From NCBI GenBank assembly GCA_017504995.1, contig JAFVQC010000067.1, positions 1 through 41,725 on the forward strand: a stretch of 41,725 nt of DNA. The letters are read 5' to 3'. The notes below the pieces were generated by a model. It searched no databases. It was not told the DNA's origin and was given only the letters and a program-made list of their open reading frames with translations. Numbering within the stretch: the stretch's first letter is position 1; each line of letters starts with the position of its first letter. The DNA is from Clostridia bacterium (lineage in GTDB: Bacteria; Bacillota; Clostridia; Oscillospirales; CAG-272). The translations under genes and the position numbers were made by a program. This document shows, in pieces, positions 22,092 to 30,586 of the stretch.

Positions 22092-23585
22092 TTATTTTCT
22101 TCCACTCGCCTCGGCAAGCGCCGCGATCCTTTGCGCAAGCCCCTCGCAAAGCTCGGTTCCTCTCAGCCGCCAACGCCAGTTTCTTCCCGTGGTGGCGGGA
22201 CGGTTGATCCGTCCCTCTCCTCCCACGCCAAGATAGTCCTGTAGGGGAACGATACACCGTCGGGCGCGGCTGTGAAGCAAGCACGTAAGCAACCGTTCCC
22301 GAAGCGCCTCGTCCGAGTCACAAGGCGCGCCGAGATATCGCCAAATTTCCCGTTTTTTTTCTTGGGAGAGCATAGAAATCCATTCCGAAAGCGTGGGGTT
22401 GTCGTGCGTTCCCGTATACGCCGCGCAATGCGCCTCGTATCGATGGGGCAGATGCTCGTTCGTCGTCTCGTCTCCCTCGGACTCCTCCCAGCCGAACTGC
22501 AAGATCTTCATGCCCGCAAAGCCGCTGTCCTCGACCAAGCGGCGCACCGATTCGGTCACGTAACCAAGATCCTCGGCAATGATATCCCGCTTGCCCAAGG
22601 CTCGCTCCACCGCGTCAAACAACGCCATAGAGGGTCCTCTCTCCCACCTGCCGTTCCTTGCGTCCTTTGCGCCAAAGGTGACGGCGTAGTAGGAATCAAA
22701 GCCGCGAAAATGGTCGATCCGTACCACGTCGTACAAAGAAAAGGCGTGACGAAGGCGAGAGATCCACCACGAATACCCCTCTTCTCTGTGGGTATCCCAT
22801 CGATATAAGGGATTCCCCCAAAGCTGACCGTCAGGAGAAAATCCGTCGGGGGGACAGCCCGCTACCGCAATCGGCGCGCCTTGCGCATCCAACAAAAACA
22901 GATCGGGACGAACCCACACGTCCGCGCTGTCGGCAGACACGTAAATGGGCAGATCTCCCACGATCCGAATCCCTTTTGCGTTGGCGTATTCCTTCAGCGC
23001 GCGCCATTGCTTCCAAAAATGAAATTGAAGAAATTGATGAAATTCGACCTCCGCCCGAAGTGCCCGACGGCTCTCTTCCATTGCCTCACTGTCCCGACGG
23101 CGCAAATCCTCCCGCCATTCGCTGACGGGCAAGCCCCCAAGACTTTTCTTGATTGCCATAAACAGCGCATAATCCGCAAGCCACCATGCCGCCTCACGCT
23201 CAAAGCGCCTCTGCTCCTCGTTCTTCTGTCCCCCCGTCCGATCAAACGCCAACCGAAGCAAGGGCAGACGATGCAGATATTGCTTTTCATAATCCACACC
23301 GCCGTCCTCGCTCTCAAGCGCGGCACTCTCGCACTCCTCTGCCGTCAGCAAACCTTCTCGACAAAGGGCTTCGAGATCGATAAAATACGGATTCCCTGCA
23401 AATGCAGAAAAGGATTGATAGGGGGAATCCCCCACTCCCGTCACACCCATGGGAAGGATCTGCCAAAGGCGTTGTCCCGACTCTGCCAGAAAGTCCACGA
23501 ATCGGTAGGCTTCCTTCGAAAAGCAACCGATGCCGTATCGGGAAGGAAGGGAGAAGATCGGAAGTAAGATCCCCGCCTCGCGCAT
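22092..23585 (-). CDS. malQ: 4-alpha-glucanotransferase (amylomaltase)
   Basis: 497 residues, GH77 family. It transfers alpha-1,4-glucan segments between maltodextrins, releasing glucose. Visible landmarks are 'ILLPIFSLPSRYGIGCF' at the N-terminus, 'LWQILPMGVTGVGDSPYQS', 'VVRIDHFRGFDSYYAV' containing the catalytic nucleophile Asp, 'DIIAEDLGYVTESV' with the acid/base Glu, and 'YTGTHDNPTLSEW'. The start ATG (23585-23583) overlaps the upstream stop as TGATG, with AAGGGGGG before it, indicating translational coupling. Being downstream of a glucose-family PTS permease suggests use of imported or internal maltose/maltodextrin. Confidence 0.95.
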   Translation of the reverse strand: MREAGILLPIFSLPSRYGIGCFSKEAYRFVDFLAESGQRLWQILPMGVTGVGDSPYQSFSAFAGNPYFIDLEALCREGLLTAEECESAALESEDGGVDYEKQYLHRLPLLRLAFDRTGGQKNEEQRRFEREAAWWLADYALFMAIKKSLGGLPVSEWREDLRRRDSEAMEESRRALRAEVEFHQFLQFHFWKQWRALKEYANAKGIRIVGDLPIYVSADSADVWVRPDLFLLDAQGAPIAVAGCPPDGFSPDGQLWGNPLYRWDTHREEGYSWWISRLRHAFSLYDVVRIDHFRGFDSYYAVTFGAKDARNGRWERGPSMALFDAVERALGKRDIIAEDLGYVTESVRRLVEDSGFAGMKILQFGWEESEGDETTNEHLPHRYEAHCAAYTGTHDNPTLSEWISMLSQEKKREIWRYLGAPCDSDEALRERLLTCLLHSRARRCIVPLQDYLGVGGEGRINRPATTGRNWRWRLRGTELCEGLAQRIAALAEASGRK

Positions 23586-24430
23586 CAGAATCCCCCCCTT
23601 CCCTGCTTGGATTCCGCTTCAACGATCACACCGAAATGATCCGAAACCACAGGAAGGTCTTTTCCGTCAAACACGGTGCGGTAACGGAGAATCTCCCTGC
23701 GCTCGCTGCACCAGACGTGGTCGATCCGCAAACCGTCGTCCGCATTTCCGTCACCCCAACCGTCGATCCCTCGCCGCGCCGTTGCCTCGCCGCTTCGATC
23801 CTTCGCCAGAAGATAGGCGTCAAAGAATCCGTCTTTGGTAACCGTGTCGTAGCCCTCGTCCCGTACCTCGGCAGGATTGTTGAGATCCCCCATCAGCCAA
23901 AGGCTCTCTTTCGTTGAAAAGCTCCCCTTCAACCGCTTCCACTCGTCCATAAATCCACCCTGCCCTGACCAGCGGCTCATGTGCGCGTTGTAAAACCATT
24001 CCCCACGCGCTCCGCATTGAATCGCCAACGCCGCGCGGGTGTGCCAGTCCTCGTAATCCCGATTGGGGCTTAAATAGACCGTCTCAACCGCGTCAATGGG
24101 CAAACGGCTAAAGGTAGCAAGCCCCTCGTCGTATCTGCCGTATCCCCGCTTGATGGGAAACCAAGTCCAATAATAGGAGATTCCCTCCTCGGAAAGCTTT
24201 CGCCAAAGCCAGTAGGCGTAATTGTCCTCTCGGATAGGGATCGACGCGCCGCTGGAAACGAATCGGGAAACCGTGTCGCTGTCCACTACGGGCGCGTCAG
24301 GGGTCTGATTGACCTCCTGCATGGCAATCACGTCGGGCAGCTCCAAAAGGATCGACTCAAAGAAGGCTTCCGCCCGAAGGGGAAAATCCTCCCCCACAAG
24401 ACTGTGGGTATTGACCGTCATCAGCTTCAT
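23585..24430 (-). CDS. Endonuclease/exonuclease/phosphatase family protein
   Basis: 281 residues of the EEP (DNase I-like) superfamily. Motifs in order are 'MTVNTHS', 'IAMQEVNQ' with the metal-binding Glu, 'YDEGLATFSRLPI', 'MGDLNNP' (GDxN), 'DDGLRIDHVW' and the C-terminal catalytic 'VSDHFGV'. The family includes nucleases, sphingomyelinases and inositol-phosphate phosphatases; this one's substrate is unknown. There is no signal peptide, so it is cytoplasmic. It sits between the PTS gene (9-base gap) and malQ (1-base overlap), so a role on a phosphorylated sugar or sugar nucleotide is a fair guess but unproven. The start at 24430 has GAGGTGATCC upstream. Confidence 0.85.
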   Translation of the reverse strand: MKLMTVNTHSLVGEDFPLRAEAFFESILLELPDVIAMQEVNQTPDAPVVDSDTVSRFVSSGASIPIREDNYAYWLWRKLSEEGISYYWTWFPIKRGYGRYDEGLATFSRLPIDAVETVYLSPNRDYEDWHTRAALAIQCGARGEWFYNAHMSRWSGQGGFMDEWKRLKGSFSTKESLWLMGDLNNPAEVRDEGYDTVTKDGFFDAYLLAKDRSGEATARRGIDGWGDGNADDGLRIDHVWCSERREILRYRTVFDGKDLPVVSDHFGVIVEAESKQGRGGF

Positions 24431-24439
24431 CGGATCACC

Positions 24440-26629
24440 TCAAAGGATATCGTTGATATCCGACTTCAGCACGTCCGCCTTCGGTCCGTATACCGCCTGT
24501 ATCCCCGTTCCCTTTTTCAGGAGACTCAAAGCGCCCTCGGCGCGCCACGCCTCCGCCTCTGCTACGAGAGAGGGATCCTTCACCGTCACCCGCAGACGGG
24601 TCATGCAGGAATCCACCAGCACGATATTCCCTCTGCCGCCCAGCAGCCCGATGATCCGTTCGGGTTGTCCGTTCGAATCACTTACCGTCCGCGCCGTAGG
24701 CTCGGTGGTATAGTCCTCGGCGTTTTCGTCCATATAATTCCCCAATCTGCCGGGGGTGGCGTAGCCGAATTTTCCAATCATAAAATACGCCACGAAATAT
24801 CCTACGATAAAGAACAGCACGCAGGCGATCACAAACCATATCACGTCCCACAAAAGTCCCGCGCTGAGGGACATGGGAAGTCTGGTCAGAAATTCGATGT
24901 TTCCAAAGGAATGGAGACGAAGATCCACGACCCCCGAGGCGGCAAAGGCAAGTCCCTGCAATACGGCGTAAACCACGTACAGCGGAACGGCGCAGAACAT
25001 AAACATAAACTCAAGAGGCTCGGTCACACCCGTCAGAAAGACCGCCAGCGCCGCCGAGAAAAAGATCGAACGGTAGCGCTTTCTCTTGTCCTTATCCACA
25101 CGGCGGAACATGGCAAGTCCTACGCCGAGAAGCAGACCCGACGCGCCGATCATCTGCCCTACCTTGAATCGGGCGGGAACTACCGTCGCAAGCAGATTGT
25201 CGTAGGCAACCGTATTCCCCGCGTTTTTGAAATTGATCAGGTCGGTGATCCACGCCAGCCACAAGGGGTCTTGTCCGAACACGGTAGAGCCTGCATTGAT
25301 TCCCGTCTGTATCACGTAAGAGCCGCCGAAGGAAGTGTAATTCATGGGGATCGTCAGCATATGGTGCAGACCGAAGGGCAACAAAAGCCTCTCCAGCGTT
25401 CCGTAAATAAAGGGAGCGAGAATGGGCGAGGTATCGGCGGAATTCGCGATCCATACGCCAAAGGCATTGATCCCCGACTGCACCACAGGCCATACCACGG
25501 AAAGCCCAAGAGAGACGACGATCGACCAGAAGATCACCACCAGCGGCACGAAGCGCTTGCCGTTAAAGAAGGAAAGCGCGTCGGGCAGCTTGCGGAAGTT
25601 GTAATACTTATTATAGAGAATTCCACCGAGGAAGCCCGCGATAATACCGACGAACACGCCCATATTCAAGGCCGGAGAGCCTAACACCGAGGTAAAATAT
25701 CCGTCCACGGGGATCTCCTTGCCAAACAGCGTATGGGTCACCGCCTCCGCGTCGGCAAGCATATCCGAGGTCACGCCAAAGATCGAGCCGGTAACGTTGT
25801 TGATGAGAATAAAGGCGATCACCGCCGCGAACGCGCCGCCTGCCCGATCCTTTGCCCAAGAGCCGCCGATGGCAACCGCAAAGAGCAAATGGAAGTTGGT
25901 AATGATTGCCCAACCAATGTTCTCCAAGATCGTACCGATGGTAACGAGCAGACCGATATCCGCCCCCAGCATCGCGACAAGCTTTCCAAGACTGATGGCA
26001 AGTCCCGCCGCGGGCATGACGGCGATCACCACGATCAACACCTTGCCAAGCTTTTGCAAAAAGTCAAAGCCCTTGCCTCTTTTTTCCTTTTTCTTTCGTC
26101 CCGACGCGGAAGAAACCGCCGCCTCCGCCAACGCTTCCGTCGGAGAAAGCGTCAGAAGCTCGTCCTTTCCGCCGCGAACGAATTCACAGCGATCCGATTC
26201 GCCAAGAACACCGACCGTTTCGCCCTCCGAGGCGTTACAGATCAATACAGGGGTCAGCGGGGATAGCCCTTTTTCCTCCAACAGTTTAAGATCCACCTCT
26301 GCCACCAGCTCTCCCCGCTTGACGCGAGAACCAACCTTGGCATAGACGTGAAAGCCCTTGCCGCCAAGAGAAACCGTCTCCAAGCCCACGTGTACCAGTA
26401 CCTCGACCCCGTCCGAGGACAAAAAGCCGTAGGCGTGACCCGCGTCCGCCACCGAGGTCACCTCTCCGTCCACGGGGCTGTAAATTCTCCCATCGCTTGG
26501 AAAAATCGCGCAGCCGTCTCCTAAAACCTTATCGGAAAAAACCGTATCGGGAACCTGCTCCAGCGGAACGGTCTTTCCGTCCATGGGAGCAATGATCCTT
26601 CTTTTTTGTTTGTTTCGTTCGGATTCCAC
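24440..26629 (-). CDS. PTS permease of the glucose family, fused IIA-IIC-IIB
   Basis: 729 residues. The N-terminal IIA domain (about 10-150) has the phosphorylated H80 in 'VLVHVGLET' and partner H65. A linker with basic 'KKKEKRGK' follows. The IIC membrane domain (about 195-610) has many hydrophobic spans and 'LLPFGLHHMLTIPMNYTSFGG'. The C-terminal IIB domain has phosphocysteine C675 in 'LVDSCMTRLRV'. It imports and phosphorylates a hexose or disaccharide at the expense of PEP. Linked malQ points to glucose, maltose or related glucosides. The A-C-B domain order is less common than C-B-A. GTG start at 26629, with AAGGAGAAGG upstream. Confidence 0.9.
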   Translation of the reverse strand: MESERNKQKRRIIAPMDGKTVPLEQVPDTVFSDKVLGDGCAIFPSDGRIYSPVDGEVTSVADAGHAYGFLSSDGVEVLVHVGLETVSLGGKGFHVYAKVGSRVKRGELVAEVDLKLLEEKGLSPLTPVLICNASEGETVGVLGESDRCEFVRGGKDELLTLSPTEALAEAAVSSASGRKKKEKRGKGFDFLQKLGKVLIVVIAVMPAAGLAISLGKLVAMLGADIGLLVTIGTILENIGWAIITNFHLLFAVAIGGSWAKDRAGGAFAAVIAFILINNVTGSIFGVTSDMLADAEAVTHTLFGKEIPVDGYFTSVLGSPALNMGVFVGIIAGFLGGILYNKYYNFRKLPDALSFFNGKRFVPLVVIFWSIVVSLGLSVVWPVVQSGINAFGVWIANSADTSPILAPFIYGTLERLLLPFGLHHMLTIPMNYTSFGGSYVIQTGINAGSTVFGQDPLWLAWITDLINFKNAGNTVAYDNLLATVVPARFKVGQMIGASGLLLGVGLAMFRRVDKDKRKRYRSIFFSAALAVFLTGVTEPLEFMFMFCAVPLYVVYAVLQGLAFAASGVVDLRLHSFGNIEFLTRLPMSLSAGLLWDVIWFVIACVLFFIVGYFVAYFMIGKFGYATPGRLGNYMDENAEDYTTEPTARTVSDSNGQPERIIGLLGGRGNIVLVDSCMTRLRVTVKDPSLVAEAEAWRAEGALSLLKKGTGIQAVYGPKADVLKSDINDIL

Positions 26630-26662
26630 AATCCTTCTCCTTCCGTCTTTTCTTGTTTTTTC

Positions 26663-26690
26663 ATAGTATGCGCAGAATCCGAGGGTTCAA
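26663..26690 (-). promoter_or_regulatory. Candidate promoter of the PTS-malQ operon
   Basis: Minus strand: TTGAAC (26690-26685), 16-base spacer, TACTAT (26668-26663). A fair but not strong match. The 26630-26755 stretch holds no gene. No clear catabolite-repression (cre) site was found by eye. Confidence 0.42.
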
Positions 26691-26755
26691 ACCCACCCAT
26701 GCTTTTATTTTTAAAAAATCGTACCGTACCAAATTTTACAAGAAAGAAACAAAAC

Positions 26756-26789
26756 AGCGTAGCCATGAGAGGATTCTCATCGCTACGCT
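26756..26789 (-). terminator. Terminator of the two-component operon
   Basis: AGCGTAGC.ATGAGA pairs with TCTCAT.GCTACGCT (one internal mismatch), followed on the minus strand by TGTTTTGTTTCTTTCTT. It resembles the rqcH terminator. Confidence 0.8.
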
Positions 26790-26857
26790 ATCTTCGTTAA
26801 CAGGATCGACCTTACAGATTTTCAATCATTTTTGATTTCAATTTTCATATTCACATT

Positions 26858-27271
26858 TCATCTCATCAACTCATCTGTAAGGCGAATGATCTCAGGCGCG
26901 AGCTTCTTTCGCTTTGCTTTCACGATACCGTTATAGATAGGATAAGCAAGACTGGCAAGGATACCGCCTACAACGCCGATCAGAATACCGATCAGCATAG
27001 CCCTATCCCGAAGCGATCCGAGAAGCTCTCCAAGATCGGTCAAACAAAGGCTCATACCAAAGCCGAGAATGAGTACGCCCACGATACCGAACACGAGCGC
27101 CACGATCTGCGCCGTTTTTGTAACACTTGCATCCAATCTGCGCAGACGAGCCATCTTGTCCTCTTCAACCGTCGGAGCAGTATATTTATCGCGGATCCGC
27201 TTCAGCTCCGTCTGTTCCTTTGCCGAATACGTATAGTGAAATCCGCTTTGTTCTTGATTGTTGTTTTCCAT
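26858..27271 (-). CDS. Conserved two-span membrane protein
   Basis: 137 residues. A polar N-terminus with 'FHYTYSAKEQTELKRIRDKY' and 'RLRRLDASVTKTAQI' is followed by two membrane spans (about 55-76 and 91-112) and a basic C-terminus 'AKRKKLAPEIIRLTDELM'. I recognise this as a family common in gut clostridia without established function, sometimes given doubtful enzyme names. It begins 1 base after the upstream stop (TAA-A-ATG), so it is surely in the operon with the kinase and regulator. It could be a target or accessory of that system. Confidence 0.75.
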   Translation of the reverse strand: MENNNQEQSGFHYTYSAKEQTELKRIRDKYTAPTVEEDKMARLRRLDASVTKTAQIVALVFGIVGVLILGFGMSLCLTDLGELLGSLRDRAMLIGILIGVVGGILASLAYPIYNGIVKAKRKKLAPEIIRLTDELMR

Positions 27272-27272
27272 T

Positions 27273-28154
27273 TTATACCTCTGCTTTGCTTTCTTTCAAT
27301 TTCTTTGTACCTTTTACGATCATACGAATTGCCATCGCAACCACCACTCCCGAAACGGCAAAGCCGACGCTGCCGAGCATAAGCTTTTGTTCCACGATAC
27401 CCATAGAACCGTCGCTGAACGTGGTCAGCAGCGTTGAAGTCAACGTCAGCATAGACACGCAGGCTGCGGCAAAGCTGATGGCTTTGGAAGCCGAAAAAAC
27501 GGGACTGTTATATTTTTTATATCGCACCACGTTGACGATGGCGACCGTAAACGCGGTGAACGTATACGCCGCCATCGCGATCGCCGTGATCATATGATGC
27601 TCGAAGGTTCTGTTCCAATAGACCATAAAGAACACGATCAGTGCAAGCGCAAGGTTCATCAGAAGAAATACGATGCCGCAGGCACGGTATTTTACAAGCT
27701 CGGCTTGCATTTTCTCACCGGGCGCGTATTTCCTCGTATGCAGGAGCAAAAAGAAGCGCATCACACCGAGACAGATATAGTACGCGCCGAGAGAGTAAAA
27801 CCAGAAGGTATGGTGATAAAATCCGAGCCACAACTGAAAGATTCCGTATAAGGCGTTCCACGCAAGCGAGCCATAAAGAGATGCGTTTACACGCAGGCGT
27901 GTGTCGTCCTGCCACTTTCTTGCATACTTGTTTTCGTCCTTGAACGCCTTTAAAAAACGGATCAGATATGGAATTTTAAAGCACCAAACCGTCAAGGTAT
28001 AAGCGGCAAGAACGTAAGAAATATAGGCAATGACCGACTCCGTTCCGACAAATACCATCGAGCCGACGAGCAGAACGGTGACAATGGGAACAAGAACGAT
28101 CATGATGGCAACGTGGGGAAACAGTAAGGCTTTACCGAGCTTCTTCCAATCCAT
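27273..28154 (-). CDS. Polytopic membrane protein of unknown function
   Basis: 293 residues with roughly eight hydrophobic spans and short loops, for example 'VAIMIVLVPIVTVLLVGSMV', 'IVFLLMNLALALIVFFMVY' and 'AIAMAAYTFTAFTVAIVNVV'. No family motif is recognised. I chose ATG 28154 for GGAAGGG upstream; the gene overlaps the end of the kinase gene by 23 bases in another frame. Tight coupling suggests it works with the two-component system, perhaps as sensor partner or regulated output. Confidence 0.75.
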   Translation of the reverse strand: MDWKKLGKALLFPHVAIMIVLVPIVTVLLVGSMVFVGTESVIAYISYVLAAYTLTVWCFKIPYLIRFLKAFKDENKYARKWQDDTRLRVNASLYGSLAWNALYGIFQLWLGFYHHTFWFYSLGAYYICLGVMRFFLLLHTRKYAPGEKMQAELVKYRACGIVFLLMNLALALIVFFMVYWNRTFEHHMITAIAMAAYTFTAFTVAIVNVVRYKKYNSPVFSASKAISFAAACVSMLTLTSTLLTTFSDGSMGIVEQKLMLGSVGFAVSGVVVAMAIRMIVKGTKKLKESKAEV

Positions 28155-29229
28155 TTTCACCCTTCCTGATTCTGACCGTAAAGGTCGTTCCAACGCCTAC
28201 GGCGCTCTCTACCCCGATTTCTCCCTGCAAGATATCAACTACGCGCTTCACCAAAGGCAATCCGAGTCCGTTCCCTTGGGTCGCGCGAGACGTGTCGCCT
28301 TGATAAAACTTTTCAAAGATATGCGCCCCCACCTCGGCGCTCATTCCGCAGCCCGTGTCGGCAATTTTCACGGTAGCATACGCTTCGTCTGCCGCAAGCG
28401 TAAGCGTTACCTTACCGCCGTCCTCGGTAAATTTGAAGGCGTTGGAGAACAGATTGTTCCACACCAGCGACAGAAGCTCGGCATCTGCGGAAACGATCAC
28501 CCCCTCGGCAAGGTCGGTCTCAATTTCGATATTCTTTCTCTCCCACGTGCTTTCATATTGAAGCAGACTTTCGCATAGCTGCTCTCCAAGATCAAAGGTG
28601 GTGAGATTCGGATAGATCTGCTGATTTTCAAGGCGGTTGAGCTTCAAAATATTCGTCATCATATCGGCAAGACGGCGCGAGGCATCGGTTATTGTCTTTG
28701 CGTATTCGATCCGCTTTTCTTCAGGCAGGTCGGGAGTCTGCAAGAGTGTTCCGTAGTTCTGCATGACGGCAAGAGGCGTTTTCATTTCGTGGGATACGTT
28801 GGCAATAAAATCGGCGCGAAGCGTTTCCACGCCCGACAGCTCCTGTGCCATTTTGTTGATACAGTCGATGATCTCGTTGAAGCTATCGTCCGTGCCGAAT
28901 TTAGTGATCGGTTCTACGCGAACGCTGAAATCCCCCTCAATCATTTTCGAGGTTGCCTCGGTAATTCTCTTTACGGGACGCTCCACCGTAGCTTTACGGC
29001 GAAAATAGTCAATGGCAGCCATGGCGATACTGATCAACACCACGTTTACCATCGTAATTTTTGCGGCAAGAGTGATCTCACTCTGCGTAAATTCTCTACC
29101 CACCGAATCCTGCAAAGCCGAAATAAACAGCATGATGCAGCAAGTGGTCACGAAGGCGGCAAGCAGAAAGAAGATGAAAAAATTGCTGAGAGTGCTAAGT
29201 ATCTTTTTCGTCGTATCTCCTTTTTTCAT
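28132..29229 (-). CDS. Sensor histidine kinase (HAMP, HisKA, HATPase)
   Basis: 365 residues. Two membrane spans (about 17-38 and 56-75) enclose only a short external loop of about 17 residues, so the signal is probably sensed in or near the membrane. A HAMP segment follows. The HisKA box has H147 in 'FIANVSHEMKTPLAV'. The ATPase domain shows 'NNLFSNAFKFT' (N box), 'IADTGCGM' (G1) and 'GNGLGLPLVKRVVD' (G2). Its ATG overlaps the regulator stop as ATGA. It is an intramembrane-sensing type kinase by layout, a class often tied to cell-envelope stress, with two membrane-protein genes immediately downstream. Confidence 0.93.
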   Translation of the reverse strand: MKKGDTTKKILSTLSNFFIFFLLAAFVTTCCIMLFISALQDSVGREFTQSEITLAAKITMVNVVLISIAMAAIDYFRRKATVERPVKRITEATSKMIEGDFSVRVEPITKFGTDDSFNEIIDCINKMAQELSGVETLRADFIANVSHEMKTPLAVMQNYGTLLQTPDLPEEKRIEYAKTITDASRRLADMMTNILKLNRLENQQIYPNLTTFDLGEQLCESLLQYESTWERKNIEIETDLAEGVIVSADAELLSLVWNNLFSNAFKFTEDGGKVTLTLAADEAYATVKIADTGCGMSAEVGAHIFEKFYQGDTSRATQGNGLGLPLVKRVVDILQGEIGVESAVGVGTTFTVRIRKGENGLEEAR

Positions 29230-29897
29230 TTTGTAACCGCCTTATATCCCAAGCCGTGAACGGTCTGAATCTCAAAGGAGTCGCATGCCGAGAGCTTCGC
29301 GCGAAGCTTGGTCATATACACGTCAACCGTCCTCGTGCTTGTCTGCGTATCCACGTCCCAAAACTCGTCCATCAGCTGCGTGCGCGTAAAGGTCTTTTTC
29401 GGATAGGACAGGAGCTTGTAAAGAAGGTCAAATTCTCTTGCCGTGAGGGGGATTTCCTCACCGTCAAGGGTTGCGCTTCTCTCGTCGGCGTCCATTACGA
29501 AATTACCGACCGCAAGCCGACGGCTTGACGCGATCTTGAAACGGCGAAGAAGCGCGCCGATGCGCAAAAAAAGCTCGTCAAGATCGATGGGCTTTGTCAT
29601 ATAATCGTCGATACCGATCCGAAAGCCTCTCTGCTTGGACGCGAAATCGTCACGGGCGGTCATAAACAAAATCGGAATATCATTGTTGAGGGAACGCACG
29701 GTTTTGGCAAACTCAAAGCCGTCGATGTTCGGCATCATAATATCCGAAACGATACAGTCGAAGGTGGTCTTATACATCTCGTCGTAGGCGCTCTCCGCAT
29801 CAAGACAACCAATTGCTTCATATCCGCTGTTATTGAGAAAAGAACATACGGAACGGTTCAGGTCTCTGTCGTCCTCCACAATCAAAATTTTGAACAT
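29226..29897 (-). CDS. OmpR/PhoB-family response regulator
   Basis: 223 residues. The receiver domain has acidic pair E8-D9-D10, phosphoacceptor D52 ('IVSDIMMPNIDG') and the conserved lysine in 'MTKPIDLDEL'. The C-terminal winged helix has 'LTAREFDLLYKLLSYP' and 'RTVDVYMTKLRAKL'. I chose ATG 29897 because GGAGGATG lies upstream; a longer frame to 29927 has no site. It is first in a four-gene operon with its kinase and two membrane proteins. Two GCTAAAAT boxes 20 bases apart upstream may be its binding site. Confidence 0.93.
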   Translation of the reverse strand: MFKILIVEDDRDLNRSVCSFLNNSGYEAIGCLDAESAYDEMYKTTFDCIVSDIMMPNIDGFEFAKTVRSLNNDIPILFMTARDDFASKQRGFRIGIDDYMTKPIDLDELFLRIGALLRRFKIASSRRLAVGNFVMDADERSATLDGEEIPLTAREFDLLYKLLSYPKKTFTRTQLMDEFWDVDTQTSTRTVDVYMTKLRAKLSACDSFEIQTVHGLGYKAVTK

Positions 29898-29917
29898 ATT
29901 TTCATCCTCCAAGGGCG

Positions 29918-29945
29918 ATTTTAGCATTTACATATCTATTTTAGC
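29918..29945 (-). promoter_or_regulatory. Direct repeat upstream of the response regulator gene
   Basis: GCTAAAAT occurs twice on the minus strand (29945-29938 and 29925-29918), 20 bases start to start, i.e. two helical turns. This suits an OmpR-type dimer and autoregulation. No clean sigma-A promoter was seen nearby. Confidence 0.35.
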
Positions 29946-29977
29946 ACACAAATGTTAAAGTTTTGTTTGCGTTTTAA

Positions 29978-30005
29978 AAAAAGACGGAGATTTTTCCGTC
30001 TTTTT
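29978..30005 (-). terminator. Terminator of the glycosyltransferase/acyltransferase operon
   Basis: AAAAAGACGGA (29978-29988) pairs with TCCGTCTTTTT (29995-30005); on the minus strand T7 follows. It lies just past the stop at 30011. Confidence 0.85.
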
Positions 30006-30010
30006 CTGAT

Positions 30011-30586
30011 TTAAGATATCCAAGCCATACTGCGATTCCGTTGCAGTCTTTTCAGCATGGCTTTCAATTTTGGCGTATTGTAGCGTAGCGCCAGCGTAGG
30101 AAGAACGTTCAAAAACAAATTGACGATCGCCACGGGAAGCGCGACGGTGAGAGAACAAAGATTCGGCAGCGTCAGCATTGCCAGAAAACCGATGGGATAG
30201 GATAATCTGTGGGTCAGAACGCCCTTGTTACATTCGATGATGAATTTCTCAATGTATTCGGGACGGTCAGGCTCTTTCAGCTTCTTTTTGCTGAACCCTC
30301 CAAGACCGCCAAGCTCCCAGACCTTGTCCTTCCACCGTCTCACCTTCAATTTTTTGTATAGACGCTTTTCCGCTTCCGACACGTGATACCACCGATTGTT
30401 CACGCCAAACCACCCGTCGGGCATTTTGTTGATCAAGAATGCGATCGTACCGTCAAAAGCAAATTGCAACGCCGTACACCAAATCACGGCAAGGATGATG
30501 TAATACCACGAAGCCGTTCCGAAAAGAATATTGACGGCAGAAATCACGGTCATTGCGATTCCGATGATCGAAAGATATAGCTTCAT
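30011..30586 (-). CDS. CrtO-like (glycosyl-diaponeurosporenoate acyltransferase-like) membrane protein
   Basis: 191 residues with about four membrane spans and a central polar part, 'LYKKLKVRRWKDKVWELGG' then 'FSKKKL'. This RxKxWKDKxP/W...F-KKKL pattern is that of the CrtO-like family, named after the staphyloxanthin acyltransferase; most relatives outside staphylococci are not carotenoid enzymes. No other carotenoid gene is here. The start overlaps the upstream acyltransferase stop as ATGA, so the two act together. Likely role, by inference: acyl transfer to a glycolipid or lipid head group. Confidence 0.68.
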   Translation of the reverse strand: MKLYLSIIGIAMTVISAVNILFGTASWYYIILAVIWCTALQFAFDGTIAFLINKMPDGWFGVNNRWYHVSEAEKRLYKKLKVRRWKDKVWELGGLGGFSKKKLKEPDRPEYIEKFIIECNKGVLTHRLSYPIGFLAMLTLPNLCSLTVALPVAIVNLFLNVLPTLALRYNTPKLKAMLKRLQRNRSMAWIS

